A stretch of DNA of 64,000 nt, taken from positions 11,072,820-11,136,819 of the forward strand of contig OZ022246.1 in the NCBI GenBank assembly GCA_963978895.1, read 5' to 3'. The notes beneath the pieces are model-generated. The model saw only the letters and a list, made by a program, of their open reading frames with translations, was not told the origin of the DNA and did not search any database. Origin of the DNA: Erpobdella octoculata. Its lineage: Eukaryota > Annelida > Clitellata > Hirudinida > Erpobdellidae. Made by a program: the position numbers and the translations under genes. The stretch's first letter is position 1. Each line of letters begins with the position of its first letter. This document shows, in pieces, positions 1-20,400 of the stretch.

Positions 1-271
1 TGTTAATCGAGCCCTCACCAGAAAAGTAAGATTCACTTTTAATTATCAATATTTTTTTTACTTTTAATTAACAATTTTTTTTCAATTTTTCATATTTCTT
101 GAATAAGATAATAATATATGTTTATATTGCTCTAATGTAATGAACGAACTGTTTCTTTAATCCAGCCTCCACCCAAGAAGAACAGAAAAGCGGGCAAGAA
201 AAATAAAGAGCTAAAACACAACAGTCACATAGCAGGAATGCTCAATGATTATGAAAAATAATTGTTAATAT
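1..271 (+). CDS. 3' end of an unidentified plus-strand gene (two last exons)
   Basis: The window opens inside an exon that ends at about 25 (AGAAAA|gtaaga). The next exon starts after tttaatccag at about 165 and runs in phase to a TAA at about 261. The joined tail reads VNRALTRK then PPPKKNRKAGKKNKELK and ends MLNDYEK. It is a short, lysine-rich basic tail of the kind seen in nucleolar or RNA-binding proteins, but I do not recognise the family. An AATAAA-type signal lies near 305. The gene converges tail to tail with the two-pore channel gene, with about 160 bp between the stop codons. The rest of the gene is outside the window. Confidence 0.55.
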
Positions 272-422
272 TTATTTTGTACTTAATAATTCTTTTTCTG
301 ACTAAAATAAAACAGGCTCATTATGGAAAATACTGTTTTGGGTTTTGAAAGAACGTATTAGATATTTGTAAGACTCTCGTCAAGCAGTCCGAGGATCAGT
401 TAGCGAACTGGTTGTTTCTTTG

Positions 423-7494
<7,072 letters not shown>

Positions 7495-7599
7495 CTGAAA
7501 ATAAAAACAGCATATTTTACTAATCATAATTTTCTTTCTGTACTGTATGTACAATGTATGTATGTATATTATATGTATGTATGTATACCTATATACGAC

Positions 7600-10180
<2,581 letters not shown>

Positions 10181-10990
10181 ATCATTGCATACGTCTCGAT
10201 ACGACAACCTCCCTTCCCGGCCATCAGCTATTTTAGAAGGAATAGGTTAGTATTATTATGACATTTTAAATGTTTATATGATGCATCACAGCTTTATTTT
10301 TGTTTATGGCTCGGTTCTTTTCAGTCTGCCAAGTTAAAGTTGCAGCATCGTTTTGATTATGTACCTACACTGTAAATTAGCTGTAAACTTTACAGCTTTC
10401 TGAAGATATTTTATATGTTCCGAAAATGCATATTGCGCTTCTTCGGCTGAATTGTCAGTTAGCACAGTAGCAAAAACAGAAGATGAATGTTTGATAGAGT
10501 AAATTTGGATGAAGAATCAAATTTTTTGGCAGGAGTTCTGGTCTCGCACTCAGGTTAGAGTTGAAAATAAAGTTGATAAACATAGCGAAACCATAAAATG
10601 TTGAAGACGTATTTTTGTTATATATTGATTATAGAGGGAGATGCAGGCACATAATTTGTTGAGAGGACAGAAAAGACATTTGACCTGCTTTTTCAGAATT
10701 TGAAAAACTTTACATTGCGTTAACTTTTATAGGTTTTGTGAGTAAAGTTAGAATGTTAAAAGTTTTTATAAAATCATAATGGTATTGATTTTATTTTTAG
10801 ATTTTTGTTTGAATAAATTCATGCAAACTGCTTAAGTTAAAGACAATATATATTTAGATCCATCATCTATTGCTTGTTAGTTTATATAGACTATATACTA
10901 AATAACTAGTCCGAAAATTTTGTCTCGTCCTTAGAAATAGCTAAAGTGACAAACCCTCCTCGTAGGTGCATAATAGTGTTAGAAAAAGTG
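10181..10990. other. Gene-free spacer
   Basis: AT-rich sequence between two LINE fragments. No exon, RNA gene or named repeat was recognised. Confidence 0.5.
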
Positions 10991-11009
10991 CCATTACCCA
11001 TCGTCCTTA

Positions 11010-11300
11010 CCAAGATTCGATGGAGCCGTTCTATCATGGCTTTACTCGTACCTCACTGATCGCTCTCAAATTGTCAAACTTGGTACTTTTCCATCACCTT
11101 CTGTCAAACTTACTCATGGAGTACCCCAGGCTAGTGTTCTAGGTCCTCTTCTGTTCACAACTTACGTATCACCTGTCAGCGATTTAATATCTTCGCACAA
11201 CTTAAGTTATCATTACGCTGACGACACACAGCTCTTCATATCGCTCACTCCTAGACAAACTCTTCCACAATCCAAACACTCACTTCATCAACGCCATTGA
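11010..11300 (+). pseudogene. CR1-like LINE reverse transcriptase, 5' half of a split copy
   Basis: Reading with small frame changes gives RFDGAVLSWLYSYLTDRSQI, KLTHGVPQASVLGPLLF and the RT active site YADDTQLFISL (YADD at 11214-11225). This is the RT palm of a CR1/L2-type element. It stops where the foldback-like element begins near 11320. The matching 3' part reappears at about 14540. Confidence 0.82.
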
Positions 11301-11703
11301 AATGTGGTTTCTGCGGTATGCGGACTTTTCAAAGGACGATTCATCAAGGGACTGTTCATCAAGGGACTGTTCATCAAGGACTATTCATCAAGGGACTATT
11401 CATCAAGAGACTATTTATAAAAGGACTATTCATCAAGAGGATGGTTCATCATAAGGACTGTTCATCAAGAGACTATTTATAAAATGACTATTCATCAAGA
11501 GGATGGTTCATCATAAGGACTGTTCATCTAAAGTCTATTCATCAAGAGGACTATTCATCAAGTTTTGAAGCCACTCCTCAACAACCTTTATCAATATATA
11601 CCCATGATATTTTCAGCGTAATGTATTTTTAAAAGACAGTTCTTCATCTTTGATCAAATAAATTTTAAACATATCAGTAATTTAAAAAAATAGTGATGGC
11701 AAC

Positions 11704-12131
11704 TAGACCCCTCAGCCGCCTTAGTAACCGTTTCACGGCCGGCTTAGCACGTTTTGCGGCCTAATTTACGGCGAGCCCAGAAATCAGGTATCGATGTCCA
11801 GGTGGAAAACGCCCGGCGGGGGGGGGGGGGAGAATGTCCTACATTCGATATGTTCACGTGAGTAATGTGCGAAAACTATAAACATCAATGGTGAGAACGC
11901 TCTCTATAGCTGTAAAGTTTATGATTTTGATTGCGGTTATGAAGAAATAATTACTTTAAAAATATTATAACTCAAAAAATTTTTAAATCACGGCTAGTCG
12001 CGATTTTATCGGCCGGTGAGGCTTAATTTTTTGTGGCCGGCTTGCAGCTTAGCCCCGATTTTCACGTCCGGCCGCGGCTTAGCACTTTCGCGGCTCGGCT
12101 CGGCCGGCTAAACCGGCGGCTGAGGGGTCTA
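11704..12131. mobile_element. hAT-like MITE (428 bp)
   Basis: It starts TAGACCCCTCAGCCGCC and ends with the inverted GGCGGCTGAGGGGTCTA. It is flanked by ATGGCAAC (11696-11703) and ATGACAAC (12132-12139), an 8-bp duplication with one mismatch, as expected for hAT insertion. The arms are rich in CGGCC motifs; a run of G occurs at 11818-11830. No coding capacity. Confidence 0.75.
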
Positions 12132-12599
12132 ATGACAACCAGGGTTGTTAAGAGCGGTACTATTGGCTCATAAGATCGTTGATGGCAGCGCCGCTACATG
12201 TTTTTAGCTGTTTTCAGCGCTATTTGCTACCGCTACTTTTATTCAAAAACAAAATAGGCTTTTTATATCAACTAAATGATTTCCAATGTATTCAGTTTGT
12301 ATTTGAAGTATGCATGAAATCTGAGTCTGGTTGATTTAGCGACGAGCGTAAGCGTCTCTTTAAAATGTGGAACCTTTCCTGACCTCGCTAAAGCGAGCGT
12401 GTGCGGCTCTTTGAAGTGTGGCAGAAGTGGTATAGCGGGTGTTAGTGATGTTTTGAGGTGTATGGTATATGGCTGTCTAGGTGTGTATATACCTACAGTT
12501 TGTACGAACAGTTGAAGGCAGTTTTTTCAAACTTTATATTCAACTAGCGGGGTTACCCGGCGTTGCCCGGGGTTTTTAGAGGTTTTTCTAATGTTTGTC

Positions 12600-13030
12600 T
12601 CTCTCGCTCCCGTTCCCTTCTCCACTTTCCCGTTTTCGTAGCGTTCCCGGTCGCTTTTCCGCTCTCGGTCGTTTTCCAGCTCCCGGTCGCTTTCCCGCTC
12701 AGAAGTTTTGTTATCGATTTTCTCTCTTGCTCGCGTTTCCTTCCAAGCTTGCTCTCCCGATTCCAGTCGCTTTCCGCGTTCCCGGTCGCTTTCCGCGTTC
12801 CCGGTCGCTTTCCCCGTTCCCGGTCGCTTTCCCGTTCCCGGTCGCTTTCCCGTTCCCGGTCGCTTTCCCGTTCTCGGTCGCTTTCCCGTTCCCGGTCGCT
12901 TTCCCGTTCCCGGTCGCTTTCCCGTTCCCGGTCGCTTTCCCGTTCCCGCTCACGCTTGTTCTCCCGTTCACGGTCATGCTTGCTCTCCCATTCCCGGTCA
13001 CGGTTGCTCTCCCGTTCCCGTTCCCGCTCA
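12600..13030. repeat. 18-bp minisatellite CCCGGTCGCTTTCCCGTT
   Basis: About 15 or more copies of an 18-bp unit, clean between about 12775 and 12950 and degenerate at both edges. The unit is much richer in G/C than its surroundings. The same unit recurs in the other Helitron copies (58960-59170, 59490-59600, and degenerate at 27470-27620 and 30850-30990), so it is part of the element, not of the locus. Confidence 0.95.
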
Positions 13031-13155
13031 TTTTCTCTTTTACATTCTTTCATAACTTCTGTTAGCCTATAAAACGTAAAATAGATTTGCTAAGACTATA
13101 TATATATATGAATGTTTGTGGGTTAGTTTGTCTATTATAGAAACGGGAAAGAGAC

Positions 13156-13856
13156 CCATATATATACATATATACATATATACATATATACATATATACA
13201 TATATACATATATACATATATACATATATACATATATACATATATACATATATACATATATACATATATACATATATACATATATACATATATACATATA
13301 TACATATATACATATATACATATATACATATATACATATATACATATATACATATATACATATATACATATATACATATATACATATATACATATATACA
13401 TATATACATATATACATATATACATATATACATATATACATATATACATATATACATATATACATATATACATATATACATATATACATATATACATATA
13501 TACATATATACATATATACATATATACATATATACATATATACATATATACATATATACATATATACATATATACATATATACATATATACATATATACA
13601 TATATACATATATACATATATACATATATACATATATACATATATACATATATACATATATACATATATACATATATACATATATACATATATACATATA
13701 TACATATATACATATATACATATATACATATATACATATATACATATATACATATATACATATATACATATATACATATATACATATATACATATATACA
13801 TATATACATATATACATATATACATATATACATATATACATATATACATATATACA
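13156..13856. repeat. (CATATATA)n microsatellite, ~700 bp
   Basis: About 88 apparently perfect tandem copies of the octamer, which makes every frame open. It lies between the Helitron 5' end (acaaacattcat at 13853-13866) and an internal inverted 5'-end fragment. It probably grew from the TATATATG steps that follow the normal 5' terminus (compare 58585-58605). Confidence 0.97.
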
Positions 13857-14099
13857 AACATTCATTTTTATATATATAGATTGTCTTTTGCTCGTTTTAT
13901 CTTAAGATCTTGATGTTATTTCTTGTCCAGTTGTTTTATTTACTGTATGTGACAAATAAAATTGCTTTATATTACAACCATGTCTTCTACAAACATGTTG
14001 ATTGCTCGAGGCATAAGTGTCTTTGAAGCGTGACCCTTTGGCGTTAAACGACCGATGCCAGATTTGACATGCGTGATGCTTTGACGTGCTTGTGGCATT

Positions 14100-14292
14100 T
14101 GGTAAATGTGTACATATACGGTTTACGAAAACAATAAAATTTAGTTTCTCTGGTGCTGTGACCGGGAGCGGGAGACAAGCGAGAAGAGAGAGCGACCGGG
14201 AGCGTGAGAGCAAGCGAGGAAGAAAACGGGAGCAAAAGAAAAACGATCGAAAAATCTCTAAAAACCCCGGGCAATGCCGGGTTCCCCGCTAG
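14100..14292 (+). mobile_element. Helitron 3' end (partial copy)
   Basis: A degenerate GACCGGGAGCGGGA-type minisatellite leads into AACCCCGGGCAATGCCGGG and ends CCCCGCTAG at 14292, followed by T. The 5' end was not found; the sequence between 13881 and 14100 may belong to it or to the foldback interior. Confidence 0.7.
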
Positions 14293-14529
14293 TTCTATTA
14301 TAAAGTATAAAGTATTTGGATGCAAGCACAGTAACACTGTAAATTTGATATAAATAACCTCTTACATTTTGGTAACATATTTTGGTTGAAAATAGCATCT
14401 TAAACAATTTTATTAACATCCGCTGGATGAATAGACATTAGATGAACAGTCCTTATGATGAACCGTCCTCTTGATGAATAGTCCTTTGATGAATAGTCCT
14501 TTGATTACATGGGGAAAAAAAGGTACTTA

Positions 14530-15180
14530 TTACAAAATTCTATAGATAACAAACTTACATTTTCTAACCACATCACATCTATCATCAAATCATGCAATCA
14601 CCATCTTAGAGCTATACGTCACATTAGACCTTTTCTCACTTGAGCTCGCTAGTATGCTCATTCGCTGTCTCATACTATCTAGAATTGATTATTGCAACTC
14701 AATTCTCTACAACATCTCAACTCACCAAACATCTCGTCTCCAAAGAATCATGAAGCGTGCTGTCAAATTAGCTCTCAACATCCCAAACTCAGTTCATCAA
14801 CCTGCCATTAACCTCTTCACCAAACTACACTGGTTACCTATCCCCTATCGCATCCATTTCAAAATAGCGCTCAAAACCTACAAAACTCTTGCCACTTCAT
14901 CTCCTATATACACAAACTCCTAACTGCAAGATCTATTTCTAAACAACTTCGCTCTACATCCTCCCTTCATCTACTACAAAAAAACTACAATCAACAAAAT
15001 CTCTATGCGTGGCTTTCGCCACGCTGCCCCAGCCGTTTGGAACTCTCTTCCTCCGGATATTAGGGACTCTCCAAACGTCAATATTTTAAAATTTAAACTT
15101 AAGACTCATTATTTCAAAACTAGTCTAAAGGAACCTTCGTAAGCGCCTCAGACTTTACTGGCGCTATATAAATACATTAT
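14530..15180 (+). pseudogene. CR1-like LINE 3' half (split copy)
   Basis: Pieces in shifting frames give NKLTFSNHITSIIKSCNHHL, LSRIDYCNSILYNISTHQTS, LHWLPIPYRIHFKIALKTYK, AAPAVWNSLPPDIRDSPN and KLKTHYFKTSLKEPS. These are the conserved C-terminal blocks of CR1-type ORF2. It ends just after 'TTTACTGGCGCTATATAAAT', the usual 3' terminus of such elements. About 40-50 codons between the 11300 and 14530 fragments are missing, so insertion was accompanied by a deletion. Confidence 0.85.
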
Positions 15181-15454
15181 TTTTATTATACTCTCCTGAT
15201 CAGTTAAAAAATGGCCTAATTTTCTGAATGAGGGCACTCATCTATTCCAGGCCCCCATCGCCTACGCGCCTGGTTTATAATTAAAAACGTTTAACTACAA
15301 TCAGTTGTCTAATAAAAAATTTTTTTTGCTTAACAAGTTTCATACTTAAAAACCGAAGTGAACATAATGTTAAAAAATGACAAAACAATCTAACTTAGCT
15401 CTATGGTCTGCTGAGGCATTATGATCCTTGAAAATAAAAACATGCAAGAAATAA

Positions 15455-15770
<316 letters not shown>

Positions 15771-16016
15771 ATGTGTGTGAGTGTGCGTGTTCTAACCGTC
15801 CTCGATTACTGTTCTGTGCCGAAACAGAAGCCATTAAATAATTAAAAAAACCTCTAGTTCCACTTTTTGGTAATTAACATCCTCAAAGGTATTTGCCGCC
15901 ACAATTCATTAGAAAACCGTCAATTTTAGTTTTGAAAAGTTTTCACATTTTTGAGTATGATTGTTTTCCGGTGAGATAATTTCTTCAAATACATACAACT
16001 TGTTAAATATATCATC

Positions 16017-16017
<1 letters not shown>

Positions 16018-16096
<79 letters not shown>

Positions 16097-16260
16097 GCAA
16101 TTTATGTTTGATGGTGTGTTTGTTCGCTTATCACTTTATCACATCCGAACCCCTGGGCGCTGGAGCAACCTGAACGAAATTTCACACGTAGTTACAGTAG
16201 TAAAAGTCGTCTAGACCGGCACCCTTAAAAGCGGATGCTAGGAGCAGCAGACACTTTAGC
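16018..16260 (+). mobile_element. (TA)n followed by Helitron-type 5' region
   Basis: A TA tract (16022-16092) runs directly into 'ATAAATGCAATTTATGTTTG' and then 'CATCCGAACCCCTGGGCGC' and GAACGAAATTTCACACG. The layout resembles the Helitron 5' ends at 58570 and 49848: TA tract, short ATG/TTTGT block, then a CATCCGA...GAAATTT block. No 3' terminus was found downstream. Confidence 0.45.
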
Positions 16261-17497
16261 TCGGAACAGTCTAGGGGAAAGGACAGACACTTTTGGCTTT
16301 CCCCGAGGATGTCTGTTCTTCAGGACTTTTACTGTAATATTTTTTGAGGAGAAGGTTTTAAGCCATTAAAAACTCGGTTTATTATTTTGCGTTTTATCGC
16401 CAAAAAACAAGACAAAAACTAAAAAGAACTTAGGCAACGTTGCGTAGCCATTAGTTACTTATACAAACGCTACTTTTTCTGCAGGAAATTTCAGAATACG
16501 TCCAGGGACGTCCTTTCAGCAAAACCTTGGGGACAGGGACCACACAGTGGGAGATCCAAGAATTCCTAGGGGGGATGCAGGCATGTCACTTCAAAAAATT
16601 GTTTTTTTTTTCTCAAAAAAGACTGGGGGAAAGGATACAACTTTTATCAGGGCCCGCTTTAAAGTTAAGGAGCCAACTTCAACGACAGATAGACTCACTT
16701 CAACGACAGGGAGTCCTATTTCAAAATCAGAAAACCCACTTCAAAACTTATGGTAACCCACGTCAGGTGGTCTATTTCAATGTCAGGTCGATTTGAACTT
16801 TACGATTTCCAAACCAATCCATCTATTCACCCATTTCCATGTCTCTCTCAAAAACCATTCAAGAGGCACATATGATAGAAGATAGAATTTAGGAACGTCA
16901 ATTAGGGGGGCCCTGACGTTAAAGTGGGTCCCCTGGCGTAAAGGTAAACCCTAAAACCATAGTAGATTGTTGAAGGTTTTTTTTAAGAAAAGTACCTACA
17001 ACTACCTCTTCACGGTCTTTTGAGAGCAAAATTGTAACATTATAAAGATGAAACGTTGGAACGTGTGAGCCATAGGCTATATGGTGTGAGCCCTTTCAAC
17101 GTCTTCTTCCCATGGGTTTGCTAGAATATCAAACACAAGTGACTTTTTAACATCTTTAGTTTTGGTCTTTATCAGATTTAAAGTCAAAGTTTGTAATGTG
17201 GTTGTGAACCAAAAATTAAAAACATCTTTGTTTATTACAGGAGTCTAACTTTATGTATAAGGCTACAGTAAAAGTAACAGACTAATGCAAGTCAGTCCTA
17301 AGTTTAATTTAAAACATTGAATAAGTACCTAATTAATTAATTATATTATACTAATATAAATGGGCAGTTTTTTAAGCTTCAATGTAATAATTGTGGTGTA
17401 CAAATCTTTGTGCGATTCTCATCTTGTTAAAATTTTTACTTGAGCACACTGCGCATAGCAACGGTTGTTATATTTTGCCGTGCTGATTCTTCAAGAA
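16261..17497. other. Intergenic stretch with decayed dispersed repeats
   Basis: Contains GGGACGTCCTTTCAGC and GGGGGGATGCAGGC phrases (16500-16600) that echo the GGCGTCATTT MITE family seen at 25015, 31108 and 63625, and a CAACGACAG-type internal repeat near 16680-16720. No credible exon. The probable promoter of the coiled-coil gene lies just before 17498 but has no recognisable motif. Confidence 0.4.
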
Positions 17498-20400
17498 ATG
17501 TCCATTGATAAAGAAGCCTTTCTTCTTTGCAAGTGAGTTTTTAAACTGCTGAATTTTGCGCTAACGGCTTTCACCCTGCCTGACAAATCTTTTTTAATTT
17601 TTCTAATAATATAGATTAAAGAATTTTAATTATAGATATATCATACTTTTTTTGTTGTTGCAAAGGTACAAACAGAAACAAACACGAACTTTGCTAACTT
17701 TAGCTAGCATTTAGCATGCACATCTGTGCAACTGCTTTTACTAAAGATCAAAAAGTCTAATTTAAACTTTAAGTAGAGGAATCCAAATCATGATTTGTTT
17801 CTGTTCCCATCCCAATTAAAAATGATTGTTCAAATATTGTATGATGAATAATTAATTTTCATTTTTTTTTAATTATGCAATTATTTTTTTTAATTTGTGA
17901 CTGCTCTGTAGTTGTTAACACAGCAATGATGGTTATTATTTGCCATCGGCACATCATCTATATTGGATGAGTTGAAATTATTTCAAAACAAAATTTTTAT
18001 TTTATTATTCTAAATTATCACTTAAAGAATTAACTAAATATTAAATTTTCACTTGTTTGCTATATCTGCAAAAAATCTGAACTACAATTAAACCATATAA
18101 TAACACCATGTTGAATATTATAATAGATTTACAGAATTTTATATGTTTTGGTAGGTTTAAATTAAATCAATTACAAAAACTGAATTTTTGTTGTTTGATA
18201 TTACAAACAAATGCTTTTATTTTCCAATAATTCTACATTCATATAAAAACTCTGTATCATTCATTTCCATTCTCATGGTAGCTTACACCCTACTACTACG
18301 ACTACTACTACTACTACCCTCCTGTCAGATCATTTTGCTACCCTTTTATGGTTAGCATGGCAATCAAAATCTAAATTGTTTAAAGTTCAACAATCAATTA
18401 GACTAAAACTATTTCAAATCGTTTTTATATGAGTAAAGTGCTAAAATAGCATCGAGATAATGTGGGAAAGAATTGTTCAATTTTTTTTATTTGATAATTC
18501 AGAGTCAATTATATTTTTGATAGCACCATTTTTGTAATCTTTCAAATAGTCTAGCTATGTTACATGCAACAACAAAATCTACCACAAATTTTCTAGTGTC
18601 TAGAAAATAATTTACTCATTAAATCTGGTGACTCTACTTTCCAACAGAGAATGACACTCATTCATCAACTGCAAATGAATAAAAATTGTGACAGCTTGAT
18701 AGTTGAAGTTCACAACAGTTGATGATCCTTCTTTTTAGTGATTTGTATGCCAGATGTTTGTTAGAATAACTTTCTTTAGATTTTTAAATGCAAATGAGCA
18801 TTGTAAATTTGCAGTTATATAGAATTTTGTAATAAGTACCTTTTTTCCCCCATGTATACTCAGTTATTAGTTTCTTATATATATATTTTGTTTATGGTTG
18901 TTTTCTAACATTGAATCTGTCAAGTCGACTGATTTTTAGTTAATCTATTTTGACAAATTTGGAATTTTTTGGTTTCTATAATATAAGAACTTGTTTTTTT
19001 TACTAACTTCGGCATGTTTTATCCAATTGAGGGATGCACACGTTTCTAATATTTTTATTTATATACCTTAAGTTCATGAAAATTTCCATAAATAAAATAA
19101 TTTTTTTTGTCAACTTCATAACAGATTTAAATAAACATGTTTTTTGTTATATATATATATATCTGTTTCATAACTTCTTTTACACTGCTGAGACAAGCAT
19201 GTTTGCTTATGAAATATATGACTCATAAAATACTTTAAATTTGTTGATATGTAAGTTGCTAAAATATTCAATCCCTCCATTGAAGCATAATGGTGGGAAA
19301 GTACTGGGTGACAAACTTAAAAAGATAACATCAAAAGCTTACAGAGAACTCTGAAACTTTTTAAGCAAAAAATGCTGTTGTTTAATTAAACTCGTAATTA
19401 AAAGAAAACTTAGTCGACCTGAGATATTTTGGTTAATTGATAATAACTTTCTCACGGAAGTTAATAATTATGCTGGTATACAAAACGCACCAACTAAAAA
19501 ATCAGAATTATAATAACATTATAAAAATGGTTTCCTCATGAGCAAATGGGCGTGCCTTCTGCCCCCCCCCTTTGTGCCCCTGCCTTTCTGTTAAAAATAA
19601 GATTTTTAAACTGTGTGAGATGAGTTTTTGTTTTCCCGGTCAATATTGTTAATAATCATAATGAGCTTAAATATGAAAACTAGTCACAAAGCTCATACAT
19701 TTTCTACTTTGGGTTGAAGCATGGAATTTCAGAGCTGAGAGTCAAAATCAGAATTTGTTCGAGTTAAAAAATGTTTATCAAACAGTCGATCAAAACAAAA
19801 CAAATTCATTTTGTGGGCTTATTCAGAAAGCAGTGAGTAACATCAAAATTCTGTTAAAATGATAGAATGTGGTCTTTTAATTACATCGGTTTTACTTGCA
19901 TAATTATGTTAATCTTTTCTAATTGTTTATAGTCCTTTACAACAGGTATTTTACAACCGAAATACCAAAGTAGTTCCTGTTGCAGATAATAATTTCATCC
20001 TGTTATTTTTTTAATGCTTTTTTCAGCCAGTCTTTGGACTGACTCACATTATCCAGGCGGCATTGTAGAATTATTCACAATGTTTTGTTTTATAAAGTTG
20101 GCCTACAGTTGAATTGGGCACTTAAGGTTTTTCAATTGATAAATTTTGATATTTTTTAAATAAAATATGCACAGGTTCCTGTTATCACTAATTGGATAAT
20201 TAATTTTAATAGCACTTAAAAACATATCAGGCTATGATATAAGAAACTATAATTATATAGGATTCCAATTGGTTACATCTGCATTATAACACAGAAGGAG
20301 TAATTATAATTATTAATGTGCGTTTATTTGCACATTCAATTTCTCATTTTTAGTTGCTGTTGTCTAGAAAAGATTTTATTTTCACAGAAATCATTAAAAA

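Larger units (their letters stand above)
12544..13880 (-). mobile_element. Complete non-autonomous Helitron (1.34 kb) with minisatellite and (TATATATG)n array
   Basis: On the minus strand it begins TCTATATATATAAAAATG at 13880 and ends CCCGCTAG at 12544. A hairpin CCCGGGCAACGCCGGG-type stem lies about 10 nt before the end. The flanks are A and T with no duplication, which is the Helitron insertion rule (established for the superfamily). Inside are the (TATATATG)n array (13156-13856), an inverted 5'-end fragment (13110-13155), a unique 80-bp block, and the 18-bp minisatellite (12600-13030). Long frames rich in SDRERE or MYICIYVY are artefacts of repeat units that are multiples of three or free of stops. 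Confidence 0.85.
11320..14510. mobile_element. Foldback-like element with inverted minisatellite arms, inserted in the LINE
   Basis: The left arm (about 11322-11567) is a run of a 16-18 bp unit, GGACTATTCATCAAGA with variants such as GGATGGTTCATCATAA. The right arm (about 14423-14505) is the same unit in reverse complement (TCTTGATGAATAGTCC). The 5' half of a CR1-like RT lies directly outside the left arm and the 3' half directly outside the right arm, so the block is an insertion. Such tandem-repeat arms are the hallmark of foldback elements (family knowledge). No transposase is seen. The interior is occupied by later insertions listed separately. I could not define a target-site duplication. 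Confidence 0.6.

Noticed and set aside
11320..11570. Possible CRISPR-like direct repeats
   Set aside because: The GGACTATTCATCAAGA units are contiguous without unique spacers, are degenerate and inverted at the other end, and the genome is eukaryotic.
12553..13072. Long overlapping frames rich in SDRERE / RSRSLS on both strands
   Set aside because: The 18-bp repeat is a multiple of three and lacks stops, so all frames stay open. They are repeat artefacts inside a Helitron, not RS-domain proteins.
13062..13913. 240-267 codon MYICIYVY / YIHIYIYT frames
   Set aside because: Translations of the (TATATATG)n array in several frames; no non-repeat coding sequence is attached.
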